DNA from: Chromatiales bacterium
GTDB taxonomy: Bacteria; Pseudomonadota; Gammaproteobacteria; Steroidobacterales; GCA-2729495
DNA length: 64,000 bases
Direction of reading: 5' to 3'
Assembly: GCA_016789885.1 (NCBI GenBank)
Contig: JAEUPZ010000024.1
Coordinates: 1-64,000, forward strand
Every line of letters begins with the position of its first letter. Position 1 is the first letter of the stretch. The notes under the pieces were generated by a model. The model saw only the letters and a list, made by a program, of their open reading frames with translations, ran no database searches and was not told the origin of the DNA. The position numbers and the translations under genes were made by a program. This document shows positions 52,208 to 60,519 of this stretch, piece after piece.

Positions 52208-52792
52208 ATGAAGATATCCCGTACGACCATCGCCTGCCTGCTGGCCGCCGCTGCCTCTGCGTCACCGGTCCACGCGGCGCTGCTACAAGGGCCCGGCTAT
52301 ATCACGGCTACCACCACGATGGCGGCCTGTGAGCTGAGCACCTGCCTCGGCGTCGGCCTGGATATCAACCAGGTCGCTGACAACAGCACCGACGACTTCA
52401 ACGGATGGGCCGGACAGAGCGGCTTGCTGGGCACCATCAAGCTTGATTTGCTGGGCACTTTCGATCTCACTGAGTTCTTGTTGTGGAACGACGTCAACGT
52501 CTTCGCCGAAGGCGTCCGGACCTTCCGGCTGCATTTCTTCGATGCGTCTGATCAGCTGCTGGGCTCGACCGCCACGCTGGCGGCAATCAGCCAATTCCCT
52601 GCGCAGGCCTACAGCCTGGGCACCGTGGCCGGGGTCAGTCGCGTCGACATGGAGGTGCTCAGCGCATCGGGCCGCATAGAGATCCGTGAAGTCGCGTTCA
52701 ATGGCAACGCCGTGGTGCCGCTGCCGGGCGCGCTGTGGCTGCTCGGCTCCGGCGTCGCGAGCCTCGTTCTCCGGCGGCGCCGCATTCGCTGA
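52208..52792 (+). CDS. VPLPA-CTERM sorting-signal protein
   Basis: 194 residues. The signal peptide (TTIACLLAAAASASPVHAA) leads into a mature domain with one Cys pair (CELSTC) and beta-strand patterns (TFDLTEFLLWNDVNVFAEGV, FRLHFFDASDQLLGST). The C-terminal sorting signal is VVPLPGALWLLGSGVASLVL followed by RRRR, the VPLPA variant of PEP-CTERM. The gene and its upstream region look less GC-rich than their flanks and sit between two copies of the fbp 3' end, which suggests acquisition by transfer. A sigma-54 promoter lies upstream. Confidence 0.9.
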   Translation: MKISRTTIACLLAAAASASPVHAALLQGPGYITATTTMAACELSTCLGVGLDINQVADNSTDDFNGWAGQSGLLGTIKLDLLGTFDLTEFLLWNDVNVFAEGVRTFRLHFFDASDQLLGSTATLAAISQFPAQAYSLGTVAGVSRVDMEVLSASGRIEIREVAFNGNAVVPLPGALWLLGSGVASLVLRRRRIR

Positions 52793-52923
52793 CAGGGCTG
52801 CCTTTCGCCCGGGATCAACGAGCTTCACCGGCGCACTGCGACTGGCAACCTGGGACCACCTGCCCCGGAGCCGGGCATGGCACGGCTCCGGTGACGGCAG
52901 CATCCCGCCCAGGAAACCGGAAA

Positions 52924-52989
52924 GTGATCCTCGGCAGCCCCGACGAGGTAGCGGCGGTGCTTCGGTACCTGGGGCCGGCCGGCGCCTGA
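52924..52989 (+). repeat. 66-bp direct repeat, copy 2 (detached fbp 3' end)
   Basis: In frame it encodes VILGSPDEVAAVLRYLGPAG plus Ala and a stop, matching the fbp C-terminus, but it has no gene in front of it. It may be the original fbp tail displaced by the insertion. The remaining sequence between 52793 and 53057 shows no gene. Confidence 0.85.
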
Positions 52990-53057
52990 CGGCACGGCCC
53001 ATGCTCCGGCGCAGCCGTCGCGCCGGAGCGCCCTGCCCCTCGCAGCCGCGCCGCCCC

Positions 53058-53522
53058 TCAGCCGGTATCGTGCACGCGGTCGCCGCCGGCCAGGTGTTCC
53101 CGGGCGGCCTTGGCGAGTTGCTGGTCGAAGGTGGCGAGGGGTGCACCCACCTGCTCTGCCACCCACAGGTAGGCGGCGTCGTAGGCGGTCAGGCCATAGC
53201 GGCGCGCCAGCTCGACCACCCCGGCCACGTCGACTGCGTGGCATTCGATGCCCATGCGGGCATATGCGCCCAGGGCGGAGGTGGCCTTGCTGGCCGACAA
53301 CTGCTCGCGCTGCAGCTTGCGCAGGGCAACGCTCGCCATCTCGTGGTCGAGCAGGAAAGGGGCGTGCAACACACGCGCTGCCAGCATTGCCTCGGCCTTG
53401 TCCCCGTCGCTCTCCTCGAACACGAGGGCGGCCACGACGCTGGCATCCACCACGAGCGGGGAACGCAGCGCGTAGGCTGCAGGCGGTTCGGCCACCCAGA
53501 GTTTTCGGGACGCCATCTTCAT
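53058..53522 (-). CDS. PIN-domain toxin (VapC/FitB-like)
   Basis: 154 residues. The acidic PIN active site is visible: VVDASVVAALVFEES (Asp and Glu), DHEMASVALRK, LTAYDAAYLWVAEQVG and LATFDQQLAKAA (Asp). A 20-residue N-terminal extension precedes the domain. A probable endoribonuclease toxin, neutralised by the ribbon-helix-helix protein encoded 3 nt upstream. Confidence 0.9.
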   Translation of the reverse strand: MKMASRKLWVAEPPAAYALRSPLVVDASVVAALVFEESDGDKAEAMLAARVLHAPFLLDHEMASVALRKLQREQLSASKATSALGAYARMGIECHAVDVAGVVELARRYGLTAYDAAYLWVAEQVGAPLATFDQQLAKAAREHLAGGDRVHDTG

Positions 53523-53525
53523 GGT

Positions 53526-53801
53526 TCAGCGGCTGTCCCGCATCTTGCGGATGAAGTCCACCGAGCTCTCGGTGCCGCCCGGGAAGAGCTCCTTGGCCAA
53601 CCGGGCAACTTCCTCGACGGTCATCGGCGGCTTCCGTGCGGACCCGGGCGTTCCCCCCAAGGGTCGCGCCGATGCCCCGGTCGCACTCTCCAGGATGCTC
53701 AGCAGCTCCTGCTGCAGCGACCGCCGGTTGCGGGCCGCACGCTTGCGCAGGCGTTCGGCCAGGTCGTCAGGGACATTCTTGACCGACAGGTTTACGGGCA
53801 T
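53526..53801 (-). CDS. Ribbon-helix-helix antitoxin (FitA/VapB-like)
   Basis: 91 residues. The N-terminal RHH domain reads VNLSVKNVPDDLAERLRKRA then RNRRSLQQELLSILE. A flexible Gly/Pro linker and a C-terminal toxin-binding tail (VEEVARLAKELFPGG) follow. I chose the ATG directly before the RHH strand; an upstream extension is not protein-like. It is probably autoregulatory through the adjacent inverted repeat. Confidence 0.9.
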   Translation of the reverse strand: MPVNLSVKNVPDDLAERLRKRAARNRRSLQQELLSILESATGASARPLGGTPGSARKPPMTVEEVARLAKELFPGGTESSVDFIRKMRDSR

Positions 53802-53809
53802 GGCTGGCT

Positions 53810-53837
53810 CCACTATGGATCCGTGGCGCCATACTGG
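53810..53837. promoter_or_regulatory. Candidate operator of the RHH/PIN module
   Basis: CCACTATGG and CCATACTGG form 9-nt arms with one mismatch around a 10-nt spacer, 8 nt upstream of the antitoxin ATG. The 19-nt centre spacing is about two helical turns, suitable for two RHH dimers. Confidence 0.55.
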
Positions 53838-54213
53838 AACCGACGGCCGGGGCCGGTCAAGGCCAGGCACCGGGTTCTCCGGCACCCGTTACCCCGGGTT
53901 CCCGGGCGAGCCGGTCCGGCCACCCGGCCTGCACCTTCGCCATGAGGTCGGGGGCCGCCGCCCTCTGGGACAGCCCGCGGTTTCAGCCGGCGAACTCCGC
54001 CGGCCCATGCCCGGAGTCGGTCGACCCTGAGGCAGCAACGCCCACGATGCACCGGGTGTTGCAACCGCACCCGGGGCTTCGCGAGTAACGACCGGACGCT
54101 GCCTGCGCGGTGCGCTCCACCTCCACGCGCCACGCCACCTCGACTGCCGGGCGGATTGGGCGAATTCCGCTACCGCGCCGGCCTCGGCGCCCAGCGACTG
54201 TCAGCCTTGCGCG
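53838..54213. other. Intergenic stretch without a recognisable gene
   Basis: 376 bp between the two toxin-antitoxin modules. Reading frames here have no start with a ribosome-binding site and no recognisable motif. I see no repeat or RNA gene. It may be decayed sequence. Confidence 0.5.
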
Positions 54214-54615
54214 TCAGGGCTTCCACAGGGAGACGGTCCGCGATGCGCGGATGCGCCGGTCCCGGCTGGCGAGTGGTAGCCGGTGGGCTTTCGCCGTCGC
54301 GACGATCAGGCGGTCCGCCGGGTCGCCATGGAAGCGTCCCGGGAGGCTGTCGAGTGCAGCGATGACCGGAACGTCGATTGGCAGCACGGTCACCACCGCG
54401 GGTGATGCCGCGCGGCGCAGCCAGTCGGTGAGGGGCAGCGGCAGCGCGAGTCGCCTCCGGGCATGGAGCATCTGGGCCTCCCAGAGGCTGATGGCGGCAA
54501 GACACAACTCGCCCGCAATTGCGGCGGTGTCGAGGGCGGTTCGCTCCCGGTCCGTGAGTGCAGGGTCGCCGGTCAGCCACCACACCCAGATGTGGGTGTC
54601 GAGCAACGCCCTCAA
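54214..54615 (-). CDS. PIN-domain toxin (VapC-like)
   Basis: 133 residues with a TTG start that overlaps the antitoxin stop (TTGA). PIN motifs are LLDTHIWVWWLTG (Asp), AAISLWEAQML (Glu), DSLPGRFHGDPADRLIVATA (Asp) and a final LASRDRRIR (Asp). This WxxTGDxxL/DPADR pattern belongs to the VapC group usually paired with Phd/YefM-type antitoxins, as here. Confidence 0.92.
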   Translation of the reverse strand: MRALLDTHIWVWWLTGDPALTDRERTALDTAAIAGELCLAAISLWEAQMLHARRRLALPLPLTDWLRRAASPAVVTVLPIDVPVIAALDSLPGRFHGDPADRLIVATAKAHRLPLASRDRRIRASRTVSLWKP

Positions 54616-54854
54616 CGCAGCGCCTCGAAGTCTCCGTCGCGCAGCACTGATTCGCCCGGCTCCGCCTGCAGCCGGCCGCCCAGCGCCCGCAGCTGCTCCC
54701 AGGGCTTCATGCCGGCGATATCAGCCGACGGCGATCGTTCCAGCTGGGCAACGGCCTTGCCACGGCGCCTGATGGTGACCGGCTTGCCGGTCTTCTCGAC
54801 ACGGCGCACGATCTCCAGGCAGCGCTGCTTGAACTCAGTGATTGAAATGTCCAT
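54612..54854 (-). CDS. Phd/YefM-family antitoxin
   Basis: 80 residues from MDISITEFKQRCLEIVRRVE, the classical Phd/YefM N-terminal dimer motif, followed by KPVTIRRRGKAVAQLERS and an acidic/hydrophobic tail for toxin binding. An in-frame ATG 21 bases upstream sits in the same AAAATGG context; the promoter position favours the downstream one and a leaderless message. Confidence 0.9.
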   Translation of the reverse strand: MDISITEFKQRCLEIVRRVEKTGKPVTIRRRGKAVAQLERSPSADIAGMKPWEQLRALGGRLQAEPGESVLRDGDFEALR

Positions 54855-54860
54855 TTTCGA

Positions 54861-54889
54861 AGTGTAGATGGCCATTTTGGCGCCGGCAA
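54861..54889 (-). promoter_or_regulatory. Promoter of the Phd/PIN module
   Basis: On the minus strand TTGCCG, a 17-nt spacer, then TACACT, followed by TCGAAA and the antitoxin ATG. Two AAAATGG direct repeats 21 bp apart overlap the promoter and start codon and could be antitoxin-binding half-sites. Confidence 0.55.
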
Positions 54890-55008
54890 CCCGGGAATGC
54901 CGTCTGTTCAAACGGAAACCCGCGACAGAGGGGCCGAATCTCGCCTCGGGGCCCGCTGGCCATGGGAGCTCATAGCCAAGCTAGCTACAGGTTTGGGGCT
55001 CAGGTCAA

Positions 55009-55030
55009 GGTCGAGTCCTCCGCCTCACCA
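55009..55030 (+). other. tRNA-3'-end-like sequence, possible attachment-site remnant
   Basis: GGTCGAGTCCTCCGCCTCACCA resembles the T-loop to CCA end of a tRNA (compare Ser/Leu tRNA tails) but has no matching T-stem or body. It lies 15 nt past the end of the restriction gene, where an integrating island could leave a junction. Confidence 0.25.
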
Positions 55031-55044
55031 GGTGCTTCGATCCA

Positions 55045-57639
55045 CTACAGATAGTCGCTGGCGAGGGCGCCGCGGTACAACTCAGCAACGTCGCGTGCAT
55101 GGGCGATGGCATCGCGTACATCCTCCCTGGTAAGGTCCAGCACGCGCAGCTTCTTGTCCACCTCCGCGATGGACTCGACGCGACGGTAGGCATCCGCGTG
55201 TGACGCCGCGTACTCCGCCAACCCCTGAAGCTTGGGCAGCGCATCGCCGAGGTGATACCCGTGCGGGTCAACAATGTCGGCGACGACCGTGCCGTCCTTC
55301 TGCTTCGCGAAAAAGACGAAGTCCGGGCGAACGATCTTGTACTGATCGCCCGCGCGATACGCCACGCCGAGAGATGACTGCCCGGGCTGCTGCGGGTTGC
55401 GATACCAGCAATGGAAACCGGCACGCTTGGCCTCGGTCGCGATAACGGCCTTTTCCCAAGAGTTCATTTCGGCCGGGTAGTTGCCGTCCTCATCACAGAG
55501 CAAGTGGTCGCGCCAGACTGGCAGAGGCGTGGCCCGGTCGCCTTCAAGGGCAGTGGCCGGCTCATCCTTGGCTTCGGGCTTGACCAGATCCACGTCCTGC
55601 GGCTCGCTGCTCATCTCCCGCACCTGTCGATAGGCTTCCTGCCGGTCGTGCGAGAGGGCCTTGATATCCACGCGGTACTTCGCGAACCACGCTTTGGCCA
55701 GCTTGTCCGCTTCCGAATCGAGATACGGCTGCAGATCGGCGATCAATCCCAGCGCCGCGATGTCGACCCGCGCCTCCACCAGTGCTTCGAGGTATTCCTC
55801 GGAGTCGTCTGCGCTGGCGGTGCGCAGGGCCACGGCTTCGGTATACGTGCGGGCGATGTCAGGCGTGATGACTCGCGCCGCACGGCGGAATGCATCGTCG
55901 ATGACGGCCATGTCAGCGTCTTCCCAGAACTGATTGAAGGACTTGTACCTGCCCTTCATGTCTGCCACCACAGACTGTCCCTCGACCTTCATCACCGCTT
56001 CGCGCCTGGCACGGATCTCGTCGCGCCAGCGCGCCTGGGCGGCATCCAGGACCTTGTGCAACTCGGCATGGGCCTTCTTGCCAGCATCCGGCAAGAGCCC
56101 GTCCCACGCCAGCTCGTGCGCCAGTGCGGTCAGTCGCCTGGGTGGTCGCGCGCCGCGCTGTGGGCGCGTCTGGCAAGGCAGTGATTCGAACTTCTCCCAG
56201 ACGGCTTCCGCTACTGCGGGATTCGGTCGCATCGTCTTCGGATTGACGAGCACGCGCCCCGCAGGCGGCTGCGCGTCGTCATCGCTGCCGCCGCCCTTGA
56301 TCAGCGCATCGGCCACCGCCGCCACCGTCTTGGCGTCGAACAGCGGCAACAGGCAATGCACGGAATTCAACTGCTCATTTCCAGGAATTCGCCGGGCCAG
56401 CGGCGTACGAACCATGCGGCCGAGCAACTGCGTGATGTGCGTGCGGTCCACTGCAGCGCGGAAAGACACCATCACCTCGGCGCGCGGGCAATCCCAGCCC
56501 GTACTGATGGCGTCCTTGGCGATCAGCACGCGAACCCAGGTGGCGTCCTGGACCCGCTCCGGCGAGATATAAGGCACCTTGTACGGGCCGAACTGCTGCG
56601 CGCTGTGCTCGCCAAGGACATGCGCCACGCAGTCGCTGGGCAGTTCCGGCCACTGTTTGAAGATCGTTACAAGGGCTTGCCCAATCTCATTCGGATCGGG
56701 AGTGTTTGGCACCTGCAGCACCATCAGCGGCAGCACCGCCTGCGAATCGCCCTGCTGCTTCGCATAGTCGGCCCACGCCTGCGACGATGCCCTCAGCTTG
56801 TCGGTCGCGCGGCGCACGATCACCGTGTCGAACTTGCCGGCTTCGTCCGGGATGTCGAGGATGATCGTGTCCTTCAACAGACCCGACTCCTGCACCTTCT
56901 GCGCATCGACCACCACGTTGGGCAGCGTGCTGCGCCCCTGCGCGCCTTCCATAGCGCGATTGAATCGCTCAACCGTCGCGGAGATGCCCCACACCACGGG
57001 AATGCCCGGCACGCCCTGCGCGCCGTTGATCAGCCGCAGCACGATCGTGGCCTTCGCGTTCTGGGCAGCCTTGGTCGGACTGCCCATGCCTCGATGGGCC
57101 TCGTCGAGGACAAGATAGAGGGTCAGTGCCGGATCTTCGACGGTGTTGCGGATCGTGTCCCAGATCGTGTGGGAGCGCAGGTCGGGACGTGTCTCTGGAA
57201 AGAGGCCCCCGCTTTCGTCGCCCTCGAACCCACGAACCAGCAGGCTCTTCCTGCCCAGCTTCTGGGTGTTCAGGAAGTAGATCTTGCGAGCATCGAACTT
57301 CGGCCGGTTGAAGCTGTTCTCGACGACAACCAGGTCGGTGTGTCGCAGCCGGTCCGAGGCTTCCATCAGCCGGAACCGGGTCTGCTCGTTGAGCGCCGGG
57401 TCGTCGCTGAACCAGATCACGACGGCCCCCGGGTCAGCGTCGAAGTCGTACTCGTCGTCGCCGTGGAACAGCGCTTCGAATACCGCTGCCGCCATCACGG
57501 TCTTGCCCGCACCGGTGACCGCGGTCAGCGAGAATGCGTGCTTGTCTTTCTCGTCGTGCCAACGACGGCGCGCTTTCTTCAGGTTGAGCAGGGCATCACG
57601 CACCGCCTCGGTCTGGTAATCCTTGAGCGTGAACTTCAT
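55045..57639 (-). CDS. Type III-like restriction enzyme Res subunit (SF2 helicase/nuclease)
   Basis: 864 residues. Walker A VTGAGKT at 41-47 and the DEAH box at 179-182, with GISATVERF as motif III and QLLGRMVRTPLARR as motif VI. Around residue 800 the segment IVRPDFVFFAKQKDGTVVADIVDPHG is where a PD-(D/E)xK nuclease is expected; the final Lys is not obvious, so cleavage is uncertain. It follows mod by 3 nt. Base composition is visibly less GC-rich than the core genes around it, consistent with transfer. Confidence 0.9.
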   Translation of the reverse strand: MKFTLKDYQTEAVRDALLNLKKARRRWHDEKDKHAFSLTAVTGAGKTVMAAAVFEALFHGDDEYDFDADPGAVVIWFSDDPALNEQTRFRLMEASDRLRHTDLVVVENSFNRPKFDARKIYFLNTQKLGRKSLLVRGFEGDESGGLFPETRPDLRSHTIWDTIRNTVEDPALTLYLVLDEAHRGMGSPTKAAQNAKATIVLRLINGAQGVPGIPVVWGISATVERFNRAMEGAQGRSTLPNVVVDAQKVQESGLLKDTIILDIPDEAGKFDTVIVRRATDKLRASSQAWADYAKQQGDSQAVLPLMVLQVPNTPDPNEIGQALVTIFKQWPELPSDCVAHVLGEHSAQQFGPYKVPYISPERVQDATWVRVLIAKDAISTGWDCPRAEVMVSFRAAVDRTHITQLLGRMVRTPLARRIPGNEQLNSVHCLLPLFDAKTVAAVADALIKGGGSDDDAQPPAGRVLVNPKTMRPNPAVAEAVWEKFESLPCQTRPQRGARPPRRLTALAHELAWDGLLPDAGKKAHAELHKVLDAAQARWRDEIRARREAVMKVEGQSVVADMKGRYKSFNQFWEDADMAVIDDAFRRAARVITPDIARTYTEAVALRTASADDSEEYLEALVEARVDIAALGLIADLQPYLDSEADKLAKAWFAKYRVDIKALSHDRQEAYRQVREMSSEPQDVDLVKPEAKDEPATALEGDRATPLPVWRDHLLCDEDGNYPAEMNSWEKAVIATEAKRAGFHCWYRNPQQPGQSSLGVAYRAGDQYKIVRPDFVFFAKQKDGTVVADIVDPHGYHLGDALPKLQGLAEYAASHADAYRRVESIAEVDKKLRVLDLTREDVRDAIAHARDVAELYRGALASDYL

Positions 57640-57642
57640 GCC

Positions 57643-59781
57643 CTATTCCCCGTTCGCAAAGCCGAAGTTGGTCAGGTACGACTCATACAGCCGTACCGGC
57701 TCCATGCGGGCGGGCAGGTGACGCGTGATGGCCTGGAAGCGCCGCTCGTCGTCAGTCACGATGTAGACCACGCGCAAATCACTGGCCGTGGCGACGGCCT
57801 CGTAGAACGGCGCGGCGTTGTCCACGTCGACCAGCAGACCGTATGAGTCCACCACCGCCCAGCCGGCCGCGGGCAGGCGATCGATGCGCTGGCCGCGGCT
57901 GCCGGCGCGAAGCCACAGCAGTGGCGCAATGCGCGTGAAGGCAGCATGGTGGCTGACCGATACCGGCGTTTCGTAGGTCAGCGTGAAGAACTCGGCGCTC
58001 TCCTCGAAGCCTTCGGCCATCGGGAACTCGTCGGTGAACTTGTAGTCGCCGGAAATCGGCTGACCTTCCGGCGTCTTGCCGGTGATCGCGGCGGCGACTC
58101 GCGGCTTGGTGATGTAGTCGCAGATTCCCCACTGCTCCCATTCCGGATCGCCGGGACGCAAGCCCTTTTCGCGGAGCGCCCTTTGCTCGTCGGCTGCCAC
58201 TTCGTTGTTGGTGACACAAATGCACTGCCGGCGACCACCGTCTTGGCGATTCAGGCGCATCACTGCGTGAGCGGCGGTGCCGGAGCCCGAGAAGAAATCG
58301 AGGACGACGGCGGCGGGCTTCAATGCAACAAAGAAGCGCAGCGCATCTTCAACAGCAAAAAGTGACTTCGGAAATGGGAACCGACGCCCGGGGATCAGCT
58401 TACTAAGAACAAGGGAGCCGCCGTTTTCCGCGTTGTGCGCCGGCACGTTCCAGACGCGCTTTGGAATTACACCTTTGCGATCGCGATACACAGCTTGGAC
58501 TGCGTTATCCGCATCACGCCCCGTTATTTCAATCCGACCATCCTTGATTGCATCTACGGTGCCGCTCGGAAGATAGTGAATCGCGACTCGCCCAAGTTCC
58601 GGCTTGACGTTTCGCGCGCGAATGAAGCCGTCTTGCAGGTAGCGCGTCGCCGTTTCTGGGGTGATACCCCAAAGACCTTCATCCCCGTTCGGGCGCAACG
58701 GCCAGACGGCAAACGTCCCCTTCGGCGCAACTACTTCAGCTCGGTCCACTTCATCCGTGATTGCTTTGCCAATGGAATGGATGTGGCCGGAATCGCTGCT
58801 CACGAAGATTGGATAGAACTGGTTTGGACGAGCCCCTCGACGCGCCGTGGGTTCGCGGCGTCTCAATCCCAGCCAATCAACAGCTCGTCCGATCTGTGCC
58901 GAAGCGGATCGAGAGTCATCCAACATGTTGTGTTCGCCGAGCTGAACGACCGAGTCACCGATACGAACGAAGTAGATGAACTCCTCGACTCTAGAGAACT
59001 GTCCGAAGCGCGCTACGCCCTTCGCGCTGATGACAGAAGTCACCATTTCAATGGCCGCTTCCGGGAAGATCTGCTCCAGCAACAGGCCCAGGCGCAAGTA
59101 CTCCTTCTCGTCAATCGAGACGATCAGCACCGAGTCCGCCGGGTTGAGCAACTCCTTCGCAACCAGCAGCCGCCGCTCCATCATCGCCAGCCACTTGCTG
59201 TGGCGGTACAGGTCGTCACCCTCGACGTAGTCGTTGTTGTACTTCCAGTCCTTCGCGCCCGTGTTGTATGGCGGGTCGATGTAGATGGCGTCGACCTTGC
59301 CGCGGTGCGTCCAGGTCAGCGCCTTCAGCACGTGGTAGTTCTCGCCGTTGATCACGGTGTGGCAGGGCTTGTCCACGCCGCCGCGTGCGACCCGGCCGGT
59401 GCTCACCAGTCCCGGATAGATCGTGTCGCGGAACTCGGCCACGACGATGAGATCTTCAAGCGGCACCTTGCAGGACTGTCGATCCGGCCCGTCCAATGGC
59501 TCCAGATCGGCCACCTTCTTCTGCCCAATCTTTGCGACGCTCGTCACCTGCCATAGACGCAGGTCACCCCTGGCGGTGGAACCCCGCTCGGGCAGCACGC
59601 GGACCTTGTCGCCCTTGCGGACAGGGCGCTGCGGCAACTCGACCGCCTCCGGCCGATGGCGCTCGAAATTCAGGCCGAACGGCAGGCGCGATGACAGGAC
59701 CCTGAACTCGCGTTCCAGATCGACGCCCAGTTGCGCATCCTTGTTTCTGGCCTGGGCGATGAGGTCAGTCAATCGAGACAT
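57643..59781 (-). CDS. Type III-like site-specific DNA (adenine) methyltransferase, Mod subunit
   Basis: 712 residues. DPPYNTG at 169-175 (motif IV, N6-adenine type) precedes the SAM-binding FFSGSGTAAHAVMRLN, the beta-class order typical of type III Mod. Flanking ICVTNNEV is motif II-like. The N-terminal 160 residues and a C-terminal tail are probably for target recognition and Res binding. It pairs with the Res gene downstream. Confidence 0.93.
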   Translation of the reverse strand: MSRLTDLIAQARNKDAQLGVDLEREFRVLSSRLPFGLNFERHRPEAVELPQRPVRKGDKVRVLPERGSTARGDLRLWQVTSVAKIGQKKVADLEPLDGPDRQSCKVPLEDLIVVAEFRDTIYPGLVSTGRVARGGVDKPCHTVINGENYHVLKALTWTHRGKVDAIYIDPPYNTGAKDWKYNNDYVEGDDLYRHSKWLAMMERRLLVAKELLNPADSVLIVSIDEKEYLRLGLLLEQIFPEAAIEMVTSVISAKGVARFGQFSRVEEFIYFVRIGDSVVQLGEHNMLDDSRSASAQIGRAVDWLGLRRREPTARRGARPNQFYPIFVSSDSGHIHSIGKAITDEVDRAEVVAPKGTFAVWPLRPNGDEGLWGITPETATRYLQDGFIRARNVKPELGRVAIHYLPSGTVDAIKDGRIEITGRDADNAVQAVYRDRKGVIPKRVWNVPAHNAENGGSLVLSKLIPGRRFPFPKSLFAVEDALRFFVALKPAAVVLDFFSGSGTAAHAVMRLNRQDGGRRQCICVTNNEVAADEQRALREKGLRPGDPEWEQWGICDYITKPRVAAAITGKTPEGQPISGDYKFTDEFPMAEGFEESAEFFTLTYETPVSVSHHAAFTRIAPLLWLRAGSRGQRIDRLPAAGWAVVDSYGLLVDVDNAAPFYEAVATASDLRVVYIVTDDERRFQAITRHLPARMEPVRLYESYLTNFGFANGE

Positions 59782-59902
59782 CTGGCTCCCTGTTCGTGTT
59801 CATCGCAACCTGTGCGCGACGCGCCGTGTCGATCGGCGCGTCCCAAATCTTCCTCTTGCGGATGCCGGCGGCGGTCCAGCTCGGCGCGACTAGTGGTTTC
59901 AA
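59765..59902 (-). CDS. Candidate 45-aa upstream ORF overlapping mod
   Basis: TTG start, 7 nt after GGAG within GGAGAGGG. The sequence begins LKPLVAPSWTAAGIRKRKIW and ends NTNREPDVSID; its stop overlaps mod by 17 bases. The composition (Lys, Ile, Asn, Trp) is protein-like rather than the Arg/Ala/Pro of shadow frames. It could be a small regulator of the restriction-modification operon or the tail of a truncated gene. No family recognised. Confidence 0.35.
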   Translation of the reverse strand: MKPLVAPSWTAAGIRKRKIWDAPIDTARRAQVAMNTNREPDVSID

Positions 59903-60109
59903 ATGCCCTCTCCGCGCCCGGATGATGGCACGGTGGCGGTAACGGCAGCATCACCCACCGCGTCACCCGCCGGTTCGCCCACGCAGGGTCGCGTCATGCG
60001 GCGCGGGAATTCCCGTCCCGGAGTCCGGATTCGGTTCGCCATCACGAGCCTAACGTCCACGGACCACAGGATCCGGCGGGGCCTGACCGCATCAGTGGGA
60101 GATGCTGGA
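59903..60109. other. Intergenic stretch before the transposase remnant
   Basis: 207 bp with no supported gene on either strand. It is probably the decayed 3' part or flank of the transposase remnant and contains the promoter of the restriction-modification operon, but I cannot pick out a clear -10/-35 pair. Confidence 0.4.
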
Positions 60110-60430
60110 CGGGCCTCGGCCGATCGCGAGCTTGCCCTGGTGCGGAGCCCGCCCCGGCTCGTGCAGCTCCGCCGCGCCCGGGCCGCCAGGATCCGGTCAA
60201 TGGCCACCGGGTCACGCACTGCCGTGATGGTGCGTACCGGTGCCCACAGCCCTCGCAGCGGGCGACGTCGATCTTCAGCACCCGTGCCAGCCGCTTCGAC
60301 CCGGTCATCGCCCGGCTCCGCTCGGCCGGGGTCCGGTCACTGGGAGATGGGGCCAGCGGTTTCCCAGGCACGATTGCCGACCGCCACCGCGCATGCGGCG
60401 CGAACACGCCGTGGTACCACCCGTGGCGGC
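60110..60430 (-). pseudogene. Decayed IS91-like transposase C-terminal fragment
   Basis: Two frames together give the tail of an IS91-type transposase. HGWYHGVFAPHARWRSAIVP is the conserved HGxxAP block, then RLARVLKIDVARCEGCGHR is the zinc-finger-like C-terminal block. After a frameshift the next frame reads ITAVRDPVAIDRILA, the usual continuation. The N-terminal catalytic domain is absent and the 5' side ends in the promoter region of the next gene. This is a remnant, not functional. Confidence 0.6.
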
Positions 60431-60482
60431 TGCGCGGGCCCGGCACGGGCACGGTCGGCGGCGCCCGCTGTCCGCGGCAGCC

Positions 60483-60488
60483 TATACT
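60483..60488 (+). promoter_or_regulatory. -10-like box (TATACT)
   Basis: TATACT followed by GCGGCGCC lies 31 nt before the ATG of the exported protein. Confidence 0.5.
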
Positions 60489-60519
60489 GCGGCGCCGACC
60501 TGCCATCCTCGGTGATGCC

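Noticed and set aside
53813..54133. A 106-codon minus-strand frame between the two toxin-antitoxin modules
   Set aside because: No ribosome-binding site, shadow-like composition, and it overlaps the inverted repeat and promoter region of the RHH antitoxin.
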